Positions 1 through 7,219 of a DNA stretch of 11,852 nucleotides are shown piece by piece (position 1 is the first letter of the stretch; each line of letters starts with the position of its first letter). Source of the stretch: Ignavibacteria bacterium (lineage in GTDB: Bacteria; Bacteroidota; Ignavibacteria; Ignavibacteriales; Ignavibacteriaceae); contig JAOTUT010000023.1 of assembly GCA_029863735.1 (NCBI GenBank), positions 1 to 11,852 of the forward strand, read 5' to 3'. A model generated the notes under the pieces. That model made no database searches and was not told the origin of the DNA. It saw only the letters and a program-made list of their open reading frames with translations. The position numbers and the translations under genes are program-made.

Positions 1-79
1 TATTTCGAGCATTCTGAGCAAAAGTTAAACTGAACCCAAGCAAGAGAACAGTAATGAGTAGAGCTGTAAATTTATACAT
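1..79 (-). CDS. Secreted protein, N-terminal fragment (signal peptide only)
   Basis: An ATG at 79-77 opens a frame that stays open to the window edge, giving 26 complete codons; the rest of the gene is outside. The peptide is a textbook Sec signal sequence: MYK at the start, then a hydrophobic core (TALLITVLLLGFSLTF), then a likely signal peptidase I site after TFA, before QNARN. No lipobox cysteine is visible, so it is probably not a lipoprotein. The start is fixed by a good ribosome binding site (AGGAG, 6 bases upstream) and by promoter elements 100-150 bases upstream. It follows serA on the same strand after a 234-base gap, so it is probably its own transcription unit. The mature product cannot be identified from what is visible. 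Confidence 0.78.
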   Translation of the reverse strand, partial: MYKFTALLITVLLLGFSLTFAQNARN

Positions 80-85
80 GCTACT

Positions 86-90
86 CTCCT
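86..90 (-). promoter_or_regulatory. Strong Shine-Dalgarno for the secreted-protein gene
   Basis: On the minus strand AGGAG sits 6 bases before the ATG at 79. It stands out because most genes in this window, including serA, dnaE, the SDR, the flippase and the thioesterase, have no comparable motif. It decides the start and suggests efficient translation. Confidence 0.7.
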
Positions 91-188
91 ATTATTTATT
101 TATGGATGATTAATTAAGAAAGATACTTTAAACAAATCTTTAAATATTATAAAATTGTTAAGATCTAAGACAATTAAACTTAAAAATT

Positions 189-197
189 ATTATAACA
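189..197 (-). promoter_or_regulatory. Extended -10 promoter element (TGTTATAAT)
   Basis: Read on the minus strand, 197-189 is TGTTATAAT, a full match to the extended -10 consensus TGnTATAAT. It would start transcription near 182, leaving a leader of about 100 bases before the ATG at 79. There is no good -35 at 17 bp for this -10, which is normal for extended -10 promoters. It is a sequence match only, and AT-rich spacers produce such matches by chance. Confidence 0.45.
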
Positions 198-204
198 CTC
201 AACC

Positions 205-233
205 AAAATAACACTACTGATTTTCTCTGTCAA
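205..233 (-). promoter_or_regulatory. Sigma70-like promoter (TTGACA-17-TATTTT)
   Basis: On the minus strand TTGACA lies at 233-228, and exactly 17 bp later TATTTT lies at 210-205. The -35 is perfect and the -10 matches 4 of 6. Transcription would start near 198, just upstream of the extended -10 element, so the secreted-protein gene may have tandem promoters. The layout is the classical housekeeping type rather than the TTTG/TAnnTTTG type of many Bacteroidetes. Confidence 0.45.
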
Positions 234-313
234 GCGTTAGATATTTAATTATTTCATGAAAAGAGATACATTTTTTTGTCAACAATGTCAAGAGATGTAA
301 TTTTCCGCTAAAA

Positions 314-1897
314 TTAGATACAAACCGTATAAATATCTTTTATGCCTTCTATCGAGGAAATTGAATTTCTGATTTCTTCATTAAGTTGTGTGTCAATATT
401 TACAACTGCTAAAGCAAGATTACCCTCTGATTTTCTTCCAAGTGAAAGACTTGCGATGTTAATATTTGATAAAGATAACTCCCTGCTGACTGAAGCGAGC
501 ATACCAGGTTTATCAATATTTTTATAGATTAAAATGTTGCCCTCAGGTTTGAACTCGATTTGATAATTATTTATTTCAACTATTCTCAAATCGTTGTTGC
601 CGAAGACAGTACCTGAAAATTTCCATTCTCCTGAATCAGTAAAAATTTTTGCTTCGATAAGATTGAGATAGTCGCGATGATCCGTTGAATTAATTTCTTC
701 CAGAACAATTCCCATTTCATCAGCTAAAACAGGTGAGTTAATAAAGTTGATTGTTGCATCCACCTCTTCCGAAAGAAATCCTTTAAGCAGAGCAGCAGAT
801 AATAATTTCGTAGAGCTTCGGAATAATTCCCCGCTATAGCTTATACTAATTTTTATTAATGAATCCTTCCTAACCTGGGAAAGCAGCTTTCCTAATACTT
901 CTGCAAGTTTTACGAACGCTTTAAGGTTTTCGTTGGTAATTTCTTTCAAAGCTGATGCATTAATGGCACCAGAAGGAGATCCATTATTAAAATAATCAAC
1001 TATTTGTTTGGCTATCTGGATTGCAACTTTTTGCTGTGCTTCTTCAGTTGAAGCGCCAAGATGTGGAGTGGATACTACAGAAGGATGTTGAATTAATCCA
1101 ATTCCAAAATCAGGTGGTTCTGTTTCGAAAACATCCAAACCAGCAGCCGATACTTTTCCTTCTTTCAAGGCTTTCAGAAGATCTTTCTCATTTACAATAC
1201 CGCCACGAGAACAATTAATTATAACAACACCTGATTTGCACATTGCAAGCTCTTTATATGAAATCAAATTTTTTGTACGGTCATTTAACGGAGTGTGAAC
1301 AGAAATAATATCTGCTTTTTCCCAGATATCATCAAGAGGCACGAGTTGTATTTGCAAATCAGATACTGCTTCAGCAGACACAAGCGGGTCGAAGGAAATT
1401 ACTTTCATTCCGAATGCACTGGCTCTTATGGCAACTTCTTTTCCTATCTTTCCTATTCCAATCAGCCCAAGTGTCTTCCCGAATAATTCACTTCCCTGAA
1501 ATCTTTTGCGGTCCCATTTTTTCAGGTGAAGAGAAATATTTGCTTGTGGAATTTTTCTTGCCGCTGCAAGCATCAGAGCCATCGTATGTTCCGCAGCCGA
1601 AATTGTATTTCCGCCGGGAGTGTTCATTACAAGAATACCTTTGCGTGTTGCTGCCTTTACATTAATATTATCAACACCTGTACCAGCTCTCCCAACTACT
1701 TCCATCTTATCCATCTTTTCAATCAGTTCAGCATCAACCTGAGTTGAGCTTCTTACAACCAGCGCATTGTAATCAGCGATTACTGATAATAACTCTTCCT
1801 TTGAAAAATCGATTTTATAGTTTACATCAAAACCGGTAGACTTCAGAATTTCCGTACATTTTTTATCAACGGAATCACTAATCAGGATTTTCTTCAT
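314..1897 (-). CDS. serA: D-3-phosphoglycerate dehydrogenase, long (ACT-domain) form
   Basis: This enzyme oxidises 3-phosphoglycerate to 3-phosphohydroxypyruvate with NAD, the first step of serine synthesis, in the cytosol. At 527 residues it is the long form. The substrate-binding domain is split around the NAD domain. The Rossmann loop is GIGKIG at 147-152, and the catalytic triad appears as R231 (in NCSRGG), E260 (DVFETEP) and H279 (STPHLGAST). Residues about 320-445 form the intervening ASB-type domain. The C-terminal ACT domain (about 455-527, with DKPG at 462-465 and NINIA at 478-482) is the usual serine-sensing module, so feedback control is likely. The ATG at 1897 has no Shine-Dalgarno, only an A/T-rich leader. 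It begins 35 bases after the trxA stop and is probably the last gene of that transcript. A 7-bp AT-only inverted repeat (298-316) spans its stop codon but lacks a U-run. Confidence 0.97.
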   Translation of the reverse strand: MKKILISDSVDKKCTEILKSTGFDVNYKIDFSKEELLSVIADYNALVVRSSTQVDAELIEKMDKMEVVGRAGTGVDNINVKAATRKGILVMNTPGGNTISAAEHTMALMLAAARKIPQANISLHLKKWDRKRFQGSELFGKTLGLIGIGKIGKEVAIRASAFGMKVISFDPLVSAEAVSDLQIQLVPLDDIWEKADIISVHTPLNDRTKNLISYKELAMCKSGVVIINCSRGGIVNEKDLLKALKEGKVSAAGLDVFETEPPDFGIGLIQHPSVVSTPHLGASTEEAQQKVAIQIAKQIVDYFNNGSPSGAINASALKEITNENLKAFVKLAEVLGKLLSQVRKDSLIKISISYSGELFRSSTKLLSAALLKGFLSEEVDATINFINSPVLADEMGIVLEEINSTDHRDYLNLIEAKIFTDSGEWKFSGTVFGNNDLRIVEINNYQIEFKPEGNILIYKNIDKPGMLASVSRELSLSNINIASLSLGRKSEGNLALAVVNIDTQLNEEIRNSISSIEGIKDIYTVCI

Positions 1898-1932
1898 ATA
1901 GAAAAAATTATTTTATCAGATTGATTTGATGC

Positions 1933-2253
1933 TTAAAGAGCTGCGTCAAGCTTTTCAAGTATTTTACTTTTCGGAACAGCTCCGATTATGGTGTCTTTAA
2001 GTTTTCCATCTTTAAAAAGTAGCAACGTAGGAATACTGCGTACACCAAATTTAATTGAGGTTTGCTGATTGGAATCAACATCCAGTTTGCCAATTTTTAC
2101 TTTGCCTTCATACTCAGTTGATAATTCTTCCACTATTGGAGCAATCAGTTTGCAGGGTCCGCACCACACAGCCCAAAAATCGATCAGCACTGGTTTGTCT
2201 GATTTAATTACTTCAGTTTCAAAATTATCATCTGTAATTTCAACAGTTTTCAT
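1933..2253 (-). CDS. trxA: Thioredoxin
   Basis: A 106-residue single-domain thioredoxin, the usual length, with no signal peptide, so cytosolic. It carries the WCGPC redox site (C31 and C34), the buried aspartate in LIDFWA and the cis-proline in RSIPTLLLF (P75). It reduces protein disulfides and would be recharged by thioredoxin reductase, which is not in the window. Likely clients include ribonucleotide reductase and peroxiredoxins (family knowledge). The ATG at 2253 is supported by a Shine-Dalgarno-like AAAGGA about 8 bases upstream. It lies 30 bases after the SDR gene and 35 bases before serA, so the three are probably co-transcribed. Thioredoxin encoded close to dnaE is, to my knowledge, a recurrent arrangement in Bacteroidetes-related genomes. 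Confidence 0.97.
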   Translation of the reverse strand: MKTVEITDDNFETEVIKSDKPVLIDFWAVWCGPCKLIAPIVEELSTEYEGKVKIGKLDVDSNQQTSIKFGVRSIPTLLLFKDGKLKDTIIGAVPKSKILEKLDAAL

Positions 2254-2261
2254 TTTTACAA

Positions 2262-2267
2262 TCCTTT
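2262..2267 (-). promoter_or_regulatory. Shine-Dalgarno-like site of trxA (AAAGGA)
   Basis: AAAGGA on the minus strand, 8 bases before the trxA ATG. It is one of the few recognisable ribosome binding sites in the window and supports the chosen start. Confidence 0.55.
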
Positions 2268-2283
2268 AGATAATAGAGTTGAG

Positions 2284-3105
2284 TTATGTTCTTTTTCCGG
2301 TGTAGCTTACTATATCTTCACCGCCATCAGCGTTTATCATTCCTCCGCTGATCCATTCGCCTCCATCTCTGCTTAAAAGAGAGATAATCTTAGCAACATC
2401 TTCAGGTGTTGTTAATCTTCCTCTTGGGTTTTTGATTTCCGCAACATTAATCATTTCCTGATTGCCTGGGATTTTCCTTAACGCGGGAGTATCAGTAACT
2501 CCGGCCATAATAGCAGTTGTGCCAATTTCCATATGACCAAGTTCAACTGTTAACTGCCTTATGTGTGATTCAAGTGCTGCTTTAGCTGCAGATACTGCAC
2601 CATAATATGGAATTGCTGAGTGACTTCCTGAACTTGTCATCGCAAATATTCTTCCTTTTTTTGCCAGAAGACCAGCCAAATAAATTGCCTGAACCCAATA
2701 AACCAACGAATGAGCCATTACATCCAAAGTCATTTCCATTTGAGCATGAGTAATTGGCTGCTCATCAGATTTTTTTGGTACAAAGCTCTTCAATGTTCCA
2801 AATGCAAGTGAATGCAATATAACTTTTATAACAGGCTGATCATTAAGCTTTGATTTAAGTTCTGTTATAATTTCAGTTCTCTTGAATTGATCTGCAGCAT
2901 TCACATTATAAAACAATGATTCTCTGCCAGAGGATTTAATCTGGCTAATAATCTTTTCAACATTGGGCATTGTAGCTTGTCTATCAAGGTGCACACCGAT
3001 GATATTATATCCATCTTCAGCAAGCTTTATAGCAGTAGCGCCACCAAAACCTGATGAAGCTCCTAAAATAAGCGCCCAAAGTTTTTTATTTTCTTCTTTA
3101 TCCAT
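2284..3105 (-). CDS. Enoyl-[acyl-carrier-protein] reductase-like SDR (FabI/FabL type)
   Basis: A 273-residue short-chain dehydrogenase/reductase. The N-terminal nucleotide-binding loop is GASSGFGG (15-22). The active site is not the classical YxxxK but Tyr-x6-Lys (Y168 to K175, in YYGAVSAAK), the spacing that marks FabI and FabL enoyl-ACP reductases. HSLAFG (98-103) resembles the FabI HS(I/L)AF segment. The stretch after the active site (AALESHIRQLTVEL, then DTPALRKIPG and NPRGR) resembles FabL, as does the near-terminal GGMINADGG. The inferred role is NAD(P)H reduction of the enoyl-ACP double bond in fatty-acid elongation. accA upstream fits but is not adjacent. It sits between dnaE and trxA, and the ATG at 3105 has no Shine-Dalgarno. 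Another SDR activity cannot be excluded, because the family diverges easily. The gene call is very secure; the exact substrate is moderately so. Confidence 0.85.
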   Translation of the reverse strand: MDKEENKKLWALILGASSGFGGATAIKLAEDGYNIIGVHLDRQATMPNVEKIISQIKSSGRESLFYNVNAADQFKRTEIITELKSKLNDQPVIKVILHSLAFGTLKSFVPKKSDEQPITHAQMEMTLDVMAHSLVYWVQAIYLAGLLAKKGRIFAMTSSGSHSAIPYYGAVSAAKAALESHIRQLTVELGHMEIGTTAIMAGVTDTPALRKIPGNQEMINVAEIKNPRGRLTTPEDVAKIISLLSRDGGEWISGGMINADGGEDIVSYTGKRT

Positions 3106-3138
3106 AGATGATGAAATAATGAATTAATAGTTGATGTA

Positions 3139-3167
3139 ATAATACAAAATAGGTAAAAGTCTCACAA
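3139..3167 (-). promoter_or_regulatory. Candidate promoter for the SDR-trxA-serA transcript
   Basis: On the minus strand TTGTGA (3167-3162) is followed after exactly 17 bp by TATTAT (3144-3139). The -35 matches 4 of 6 and the -10 matches 5 of 6. Transcription would start near 3132, about 27 bases before the SDR ATG. It lies in the 98-base gap after dnaE, where a promoter is plausible, but the AT content makes chance matches likely. Confidence 0.35.
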
Positions 3168-3187
3168 ATAAGTTAAGAAACGAGAGA

Positions 3188-3212
3188 CCTAAATAAAAAG
3201 TTTTTATTTAGG
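3188..3212. repeat. Perfect 25-bp palindrome over the dnaE stop codon
   Basis: Two 12-base arms, CCTAAATAAAAA and TTTTTATTTAGG, are exact inverse complements separated by one base (3200). The last two dnaE codons and the TAA at 3206-3204 lie inside one arm. No U-run follows on the minus strand, so it is not a standard intrinsic terminator. It may form a 3' hairpin on dnaE mRNA or be a protein-binding site. Confidence 0.6.
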
Positions 3213-6200
3213 AATTAATTGAAAAGAATCTTCGCCAAATAACTCGGTTAGTTTAGAAAACAACTCAGATGATAAATCAACTCTGCTATTCTTTAAAGCG
3301 TAAACTGAGCTTCTGCTGCAGTTCGAAAAAAGCTGAATGAACACAGGAATCTTCCCGGAATTATTTTTTAAAATTGATTGAAGCTCGTGTAATTTTTCAG
3401 GAGGAACTTTTTCTTTTACAACATTAATTCTTATGCTTCCCGATAATTCATTCCTTGCCACATCTATTGGTAAAAGTTTACTGACTTGCATCTTTACAGT
3501 ATCACCGCTGCTCTCAAGATTACCTACTACAAAAACCGGTTCTTCCTTTTGAACATATTTTCCGTAATCTACAAAGACTTTTGAGAACATCAGGCACTCA
3601 CACGAACCAGTAAAATCGTCAATGTTGAAAAATGCCATTTCGTTTCCTGCTCTATCAATTTTTTTTCTGACAGATGTGATCACTCCACAGGCACGAACAT
3701 TTTCAATCTCTTCGTTTTCTTCGACTTCGCCAATATGGAAATTAGCAAATGATTTATATTCAACTTCAAATTTTGTGAGAGGATGTCCGGTAATATAGAA
3801 ACCAACTACTTCACGCTCTTTGGCTAATCTTTCTTTTTCATTCCAATCATCCGCTTCAATTAACGCCGGATCCGGAACGATAATCTCAGAAGTTTCATTG
3901 AACAGACTATCCCCCGAAGCAAGTTTTGAGTTTTGAACTTTGTGTGCATGATCAAGTGCCAATTCAACCGAATTAAATAGTGATGCTCTGTTTTTATTTG
4001 TTGAATCAAACGCACCTGCTATTACTAAACCCTCCAACGCACGTTTATTTACAATTCTGTTATCAACATTCAGACAGAAGTCATAAATGCTTGTGAAATC
4101 TCTTTCATTGTTATTTCTTGATTTGATAATCTCTTCGACGGCACCTTTACCAACATTCTTTATTGCTGAGAGACCAAAAAGTATTTTACCATCCACTACA
4201 TCAAAATTGACTGAAGGATTGTTCACATCCGGTGGCAGGATTTCTATTTTAAGTCTTCGACAATCCTCAAGAAACTTTGTTACCTTATCAGTATTTATAA
4301 ATTCATTGGTCAGGTTTGCTGCCAGAAATTCCGCTGTGTAATGTGCTTTGAGATAAGCAGTCTGATAAGCAATATAACTGTATGCAACTGCATGACTTTT
4401 ATTGAATCCGTAATTGGCAAACTTATCTATGGCATTAAAAATTTCTTCGGCAATTCTTTTAGGAATTTTATTTTCAATTGCGCCTTTAATGAATTTAGTT
4501 TTTTGTTCCTTCATTGCCAGAAGATCTTTTTTTCCCATTGCTCTTCTGAGGATATCAGCTTCAGCTAGACTGATGCCCCCCACTTTGTTTGCAATTTGAA
4601 TCACCTGTTCCTGGTAAACAATTATTCCATAGGTTTCTTTTAAAATTTCTTCAAGAATCGGATGTAGATATTCAACTTTCTTTTTGCCGAATTTCCTGTC
4701 TATGAAGTCATCAATAAATTCCATTGGACCAGGCCGATAAAGTGCATTCATTGCAGCAAGGTCACTCAAACTTGTCGGCTGAAGTTTTTTAAGATACTCC
4801 CGCATTGGAGGAGATTCAAATTGAAATATGCCGGTTGTTTGTCCTTTTGTAAAAAGCTGATATGTTTTTTGATCATCAAATGAAATCTCATCAATATTAA
4901 TTTCCACATCATAGTTTTTCTTTACAAGAGCAATCGTATCTCGTATTATCGTTAAAGTTCTCAATCCAAGAAAGTCCATCTTCAGCAGACCAACATTCTC
5001 GATGTCTTTCATATTGTATTGAGTAACAATTTCCTGCTGCGAAACTGCGTTTGCAAGTGGAACATATTCACTAACTTCACCGGGAGTAATAACAACACCT
5101 GCAGCATGTTTTGAAGCGTTTCTATTCATTCCTTCAAGAATGCGTGCGTGTTTTATTAATTCCTTAATCTGGGGTTCTTCAGAATCTTTTACCCACTTTA
5201 ATTCGGAAACTTCTTTAAGCGATTGGTCAATCGAATAAACTTTTCCAAATTTTGATGGAATGTGTTTTGTGATATTATTTACTGTCGGTATTGGAATTTT
5301 CAAAACCCGGGCAACATCTCTGATAACAGCTTTTGAAGAAAGCCGGTTAAAAGTGATAATCTGACTTACACTATTATCGCCATATTTTTTACGAACGTAA
5401 TCAATCACTTCTCCTCTTTGATCATCTGCAAAATCCACATCAATATCCGGCATTGATTTTCGTTCGGGATTAAGAAATCTTTCAAACAGAAGATTATATT
5501 CAAGTGGATTGATATTGGTTATTCCCAGAGCATAGGCAACAAGGCTGCCGGCAACACTTCCTCTGCCCGGTCCAACGGGAATATTTTTTTCTTTTGCTGA
5601 ATTGATAAAGTCCTGCACAACAAGAAAGTAACCAGAAAACCCCATCTTTTTAATAGTTTCAATTTCGTACCTGAATCGCTCTTCAACTTCTTTTGTCAAC
5701 TCTAGCTTTTTTTTCTCCAGACCTTTCCATGCAAGTAGTTCAAAATATTCGTCAGATGTTTTTGCCGAATAGTTTTCTGGAATTGGAAAATTAGGAAAAT
5801 GATAATCATCAAAATTAAGCTTTAAATCAATCTTGGAATCAATTTCAAGTGTACTTTCTAATGCTTCACCATAATTGCTGAAAAGCTTTACCATTTCTTC
5901 AGCTGATTTGAAATACACCTGATCAGTGCCATAACGAAGGTTGGTATAGTCTTCTCCCATTTTATCACCAAGAAGAAGAAGGATGTTATGAGCAATTGCA
6001 TGATCAGCACCGATGTAGTGACAATCATTTGTTGCAACCAATTTAATACCCAATTCTTTTGCGATCTTTGGCATGTATTCAAGAATCGGTTTCTCTACAT
6101 CCATATTATGATTCTGAATTTCGAGATAAAAATCATCGCCGAAAATTTCTTTGTAAGTTCTGGCAACTTCCTTTGCCTTATCGTACTCACCACGAACAAT

Positions 6201-6662
6201 GTGAGTTGAAACAACACCACCAGCACACGCAGAAGTGCAAATCAAACCCTCACGGTATTTTCGTATAAGATCAAGATCAATTCTTGGCCGGTAGTAAAAG
6301 CCTTCTGTGTGTCCAAGTGTGGAGAGTTTAGTTAGATTTTTGTAACCTTCTTTATTTTTTGCAAGCAGAATAAGATGATTGTAATTTTTTCTTTTCTTCC
6401 CCATTCCATTTGACTGGGAACTCTTTCTCTCAAACCGATTACCTTCATTGACAACATAAGCCTCCATTCCAAGTATGGGTTTGATTCCTTCCCTAACAGC
6501 TTTTTTATAAAATTCAATAATTCCGTACAAAACACCATGATCAGTGAGTGCAACGGATTTCATATTGAATTTCTTTGCAGCACCAATCAGACCATCAACA
6601 GTGCAGGCACCATCTTGAAGACTGTAATGACTATGGTTATGAAGGTGAATGAATTCTGCCAT
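3204..6662 (-). CDS. dnaE: DNA polymerase III subunit alpha
   Basis: The replicative polymerase, 1152 residues, close to the E. coli length of 1160, with no intein or split. The PHP domain (about 1-215) keeps all nine candidate metal ligands: H8, H10, D17, H42, E67, H96, C146, D213 and H215. The palm follows, with a GPGRGSVAGS loop near 363-372 and the catalytic aspartates D406 and D408 in PDIDVDF, plus D563 in KMDFLGLR. A helix-hairpin-helix region lies near 820-850 (LSAIKNVGKGA), and an OB-fold near 985-1060 (VRACGVITSVRKK). The C-terminal end (FGEDSFQLIPK) is intact. The complete PHP site predicts 3'-5' proofreading within the polymerase itself, as described for mycobacterial DnaE1. The gene starts 101 bases after dut with ATG and no Shine-Dalgarno. 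In E. coli dnaE directly precedes accA; here accA is upstream, with four genes between. Confidence 0.99.
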   Translation of the reverse strand: MAEFIHLHNHSHYSLQDGACTVDGLIGAAKKFNMKSVALTDHGVLYGIIEFYKKAVREGIKPILGMEAYVVNEGNRFERKSSQSNGMGKKRKNYNHLILLAKNKEGYKNLTKLSTLGHTEGFYYRPRIDLDLIRKYREGLICTSACAGGVVSTHIVRGEYDKAKEVARTYKEIFGDDFYLEIQNHNMDVEKPILEYMPKIAKELGIKLVATNDCHYIGADHAIAHNILLLLGDKMGEDYTNLRYGTDQVYFKSAEEMVKLFSNYGEALESTLEIDSKIDLKLNFDDYHFPNFPIPENYSAKTSDEYFELLAWKGLEKKKLELTKEVEERFRYEIETIKKMGFSGYFLVVQDFINSAKEKNIPVGPGRGSVAGSLVAYALGITNINPLEYNLLFERFLNPERKSMPDIDVDFADDQRGEVIDYVRKKYGDNSVSQIITFNRLSSKAVIRDVARVLKIPIPTVNNITKHIPSKFGKVYSIDQSLKEVSELKWVKDSEEPQIKELIKHARILEGMNRNASKHAAGVVITPGEVSEYVPLANAVSQQEIVTQYNMKDIENVGLLKMDFLGLRTLTIIRDTIALVKKNYDVEINIDEISFDDQKTYQLFTKGQTTGIFQFESPPMREYLKKLQPTSLSDLAAMNALYRPGPMEFIDDFIDRKFGKKKVEYLHPILEEILKETYGIIVYQEQVIQIANKVGGISLAEADILRRAMGKKDLLAMKEQKTKFIKGAIENKIPKRIAEEIFNAIDKFANYGFNKSHAVAYSYIAYQTAYLKAHYTAEFLAANLTNEFINTDKVTKFLEDCRRLKIEILPPDVNNPSVNFDVVDGKILFGLSAIKNVGKGAVEEIIKSRNNNERDFTSIYDFCLNVDNRIVNKRALEGLVIAGAFDSTNKNRASLFNSVELALDHAHKVQNSKLASGDSLFNETSEIIVPDPALIEADDWNEKERLAKEREVVGFYITGHPLTKFEVEYKSFANFHIGEVEENEEIENVRACGVITSVRKKIDRAGNEMAFFNIDDFTGSCECLMFSKVFVDYGKYVQKEEPVFVVGNLESSGDTVKMQVSKLLPIDVARNELSGSIRINVVKEKVPPEKLHELQSILKNNSGKIPVFIQLFSNCSRSSVYALKNSRVDLSSELFSKLTELFGEDSFQLIPK

Positions 6663-6763
6663 TATTAATATATCAAAGATTGAAATTGCTCAGCAGTGAG
6701 TTGTAAAATCTTTCGCTGAACAAAAGTAAATTTAATCTAACTTATTTGATCAGAAGATCCAGT

Positions 6764-7219
6764 TCAACGACCGGTATGCCCGAAGCCTCCCTCGCCTCTT
6801 GAGGTATTATTTAGATCGTTTGTTTCAATAAATTTTGCCGTGTAGACTTTTGACACGACGAGTTGAGCAATTCTCTCGGCAGGTTGAATTACAAAATCTT
6901 CTTTACCAAAGTTAACAATTATTATTTTTATTTCCCCTCTGTAATCTGAATCAACTGTTCCGGGGGAGTTTAAAATTCCAATTCCATGTTTAGCAGCAAG
7001 CCCGCTTCTTGGTCTAACTTGAATTTCATATCCATCAGGAATTTCAACAGAAATATTAGTTGGAACCATTTCAATAGCGCCACGAGAAATTGTAACCGGT
7101 TTTTCAAGTGCTGCATAAATATCCATTCCGGCACTGCCTTTTGTTGCATAAGAAGGCAACGGGATGTTGTTTAATCCAATTCTGAGTCTCTTGAATTTAA
7201 TTTCTACTTGTGGTTCCAC
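6764..7219 (-). CDS. dut: Deoxyuridine 5'-triphosphate nucleotidohydrolase (dUTPase)
   Basis: It hydrolyses dUTP to dUMP and pyrophosphate, keeping uracil out of DNA and feeding thymidylate synthesis. The 151 residues match the homotrimeric family. All five motifs are present in order: SAGMDIYA (29-36), PRSGLA (70-75), GTVDSDYRGEI (87-97, with the catalytic D90), ERIAQLV (115-121) and the C-terminal flap RGEGGFGHTG (141-150), where histidine replaces the more common serine. The start is GTG at 7219-7217, overlapping the TAG of the flippase gene by one base, so translation is probably coupled. The upstream stretch is purine-rich (AAAGAAGAAAAA) but has no clear Shine-Dalgarno. It lies 101 bases before dnaE, and both serve DNA replication. 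Confidence 0.98.
   Translation of the reverse strand: MEPQVEIKFKRLRIGLNNIPLPSYATKGSAGMDIYAALEKPVTISRGAIEMVPTNISVEIPDGYEIQVRPRSGLAAKHGIGILNSPGTVDSDYRGEIKIIIVNFGKEDFVIQPAERIAQLVVSKVYTAKFIETNDLNNTSRGEGGFGHTGR

Noticed and set aside
298..316. Inverted repeat TAATTTT/AAAATTA around the serA stop as a terminator
   Set aside because: The stem is seven A/T pairs only and no U-run follows on the minus strand; it is too weak to call.
3159..3188. GTCTC/GAGAC inverted repeat in the dnaE-SDR gap
   Set aside because: Five-base arms with a 20-base loop are not convincing, and it overlaps the better-supported palindrome and promoter.
3204..6662. Intein or split site in dnaE
   Set aside because: The protein has the normal family length and continuous motifs; no intein block is visible.
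6663..6763. TATATT directly before the dnaE ATG as a promoter for a leaderless mRNA
   Set aside because: No acceptable -35 at 17 bp (TGCTGA), and the element is expected by chance in such AT-rich DNA. Small GATC and CTCA/TGAG inverted repeats in the same gap are too short to call.
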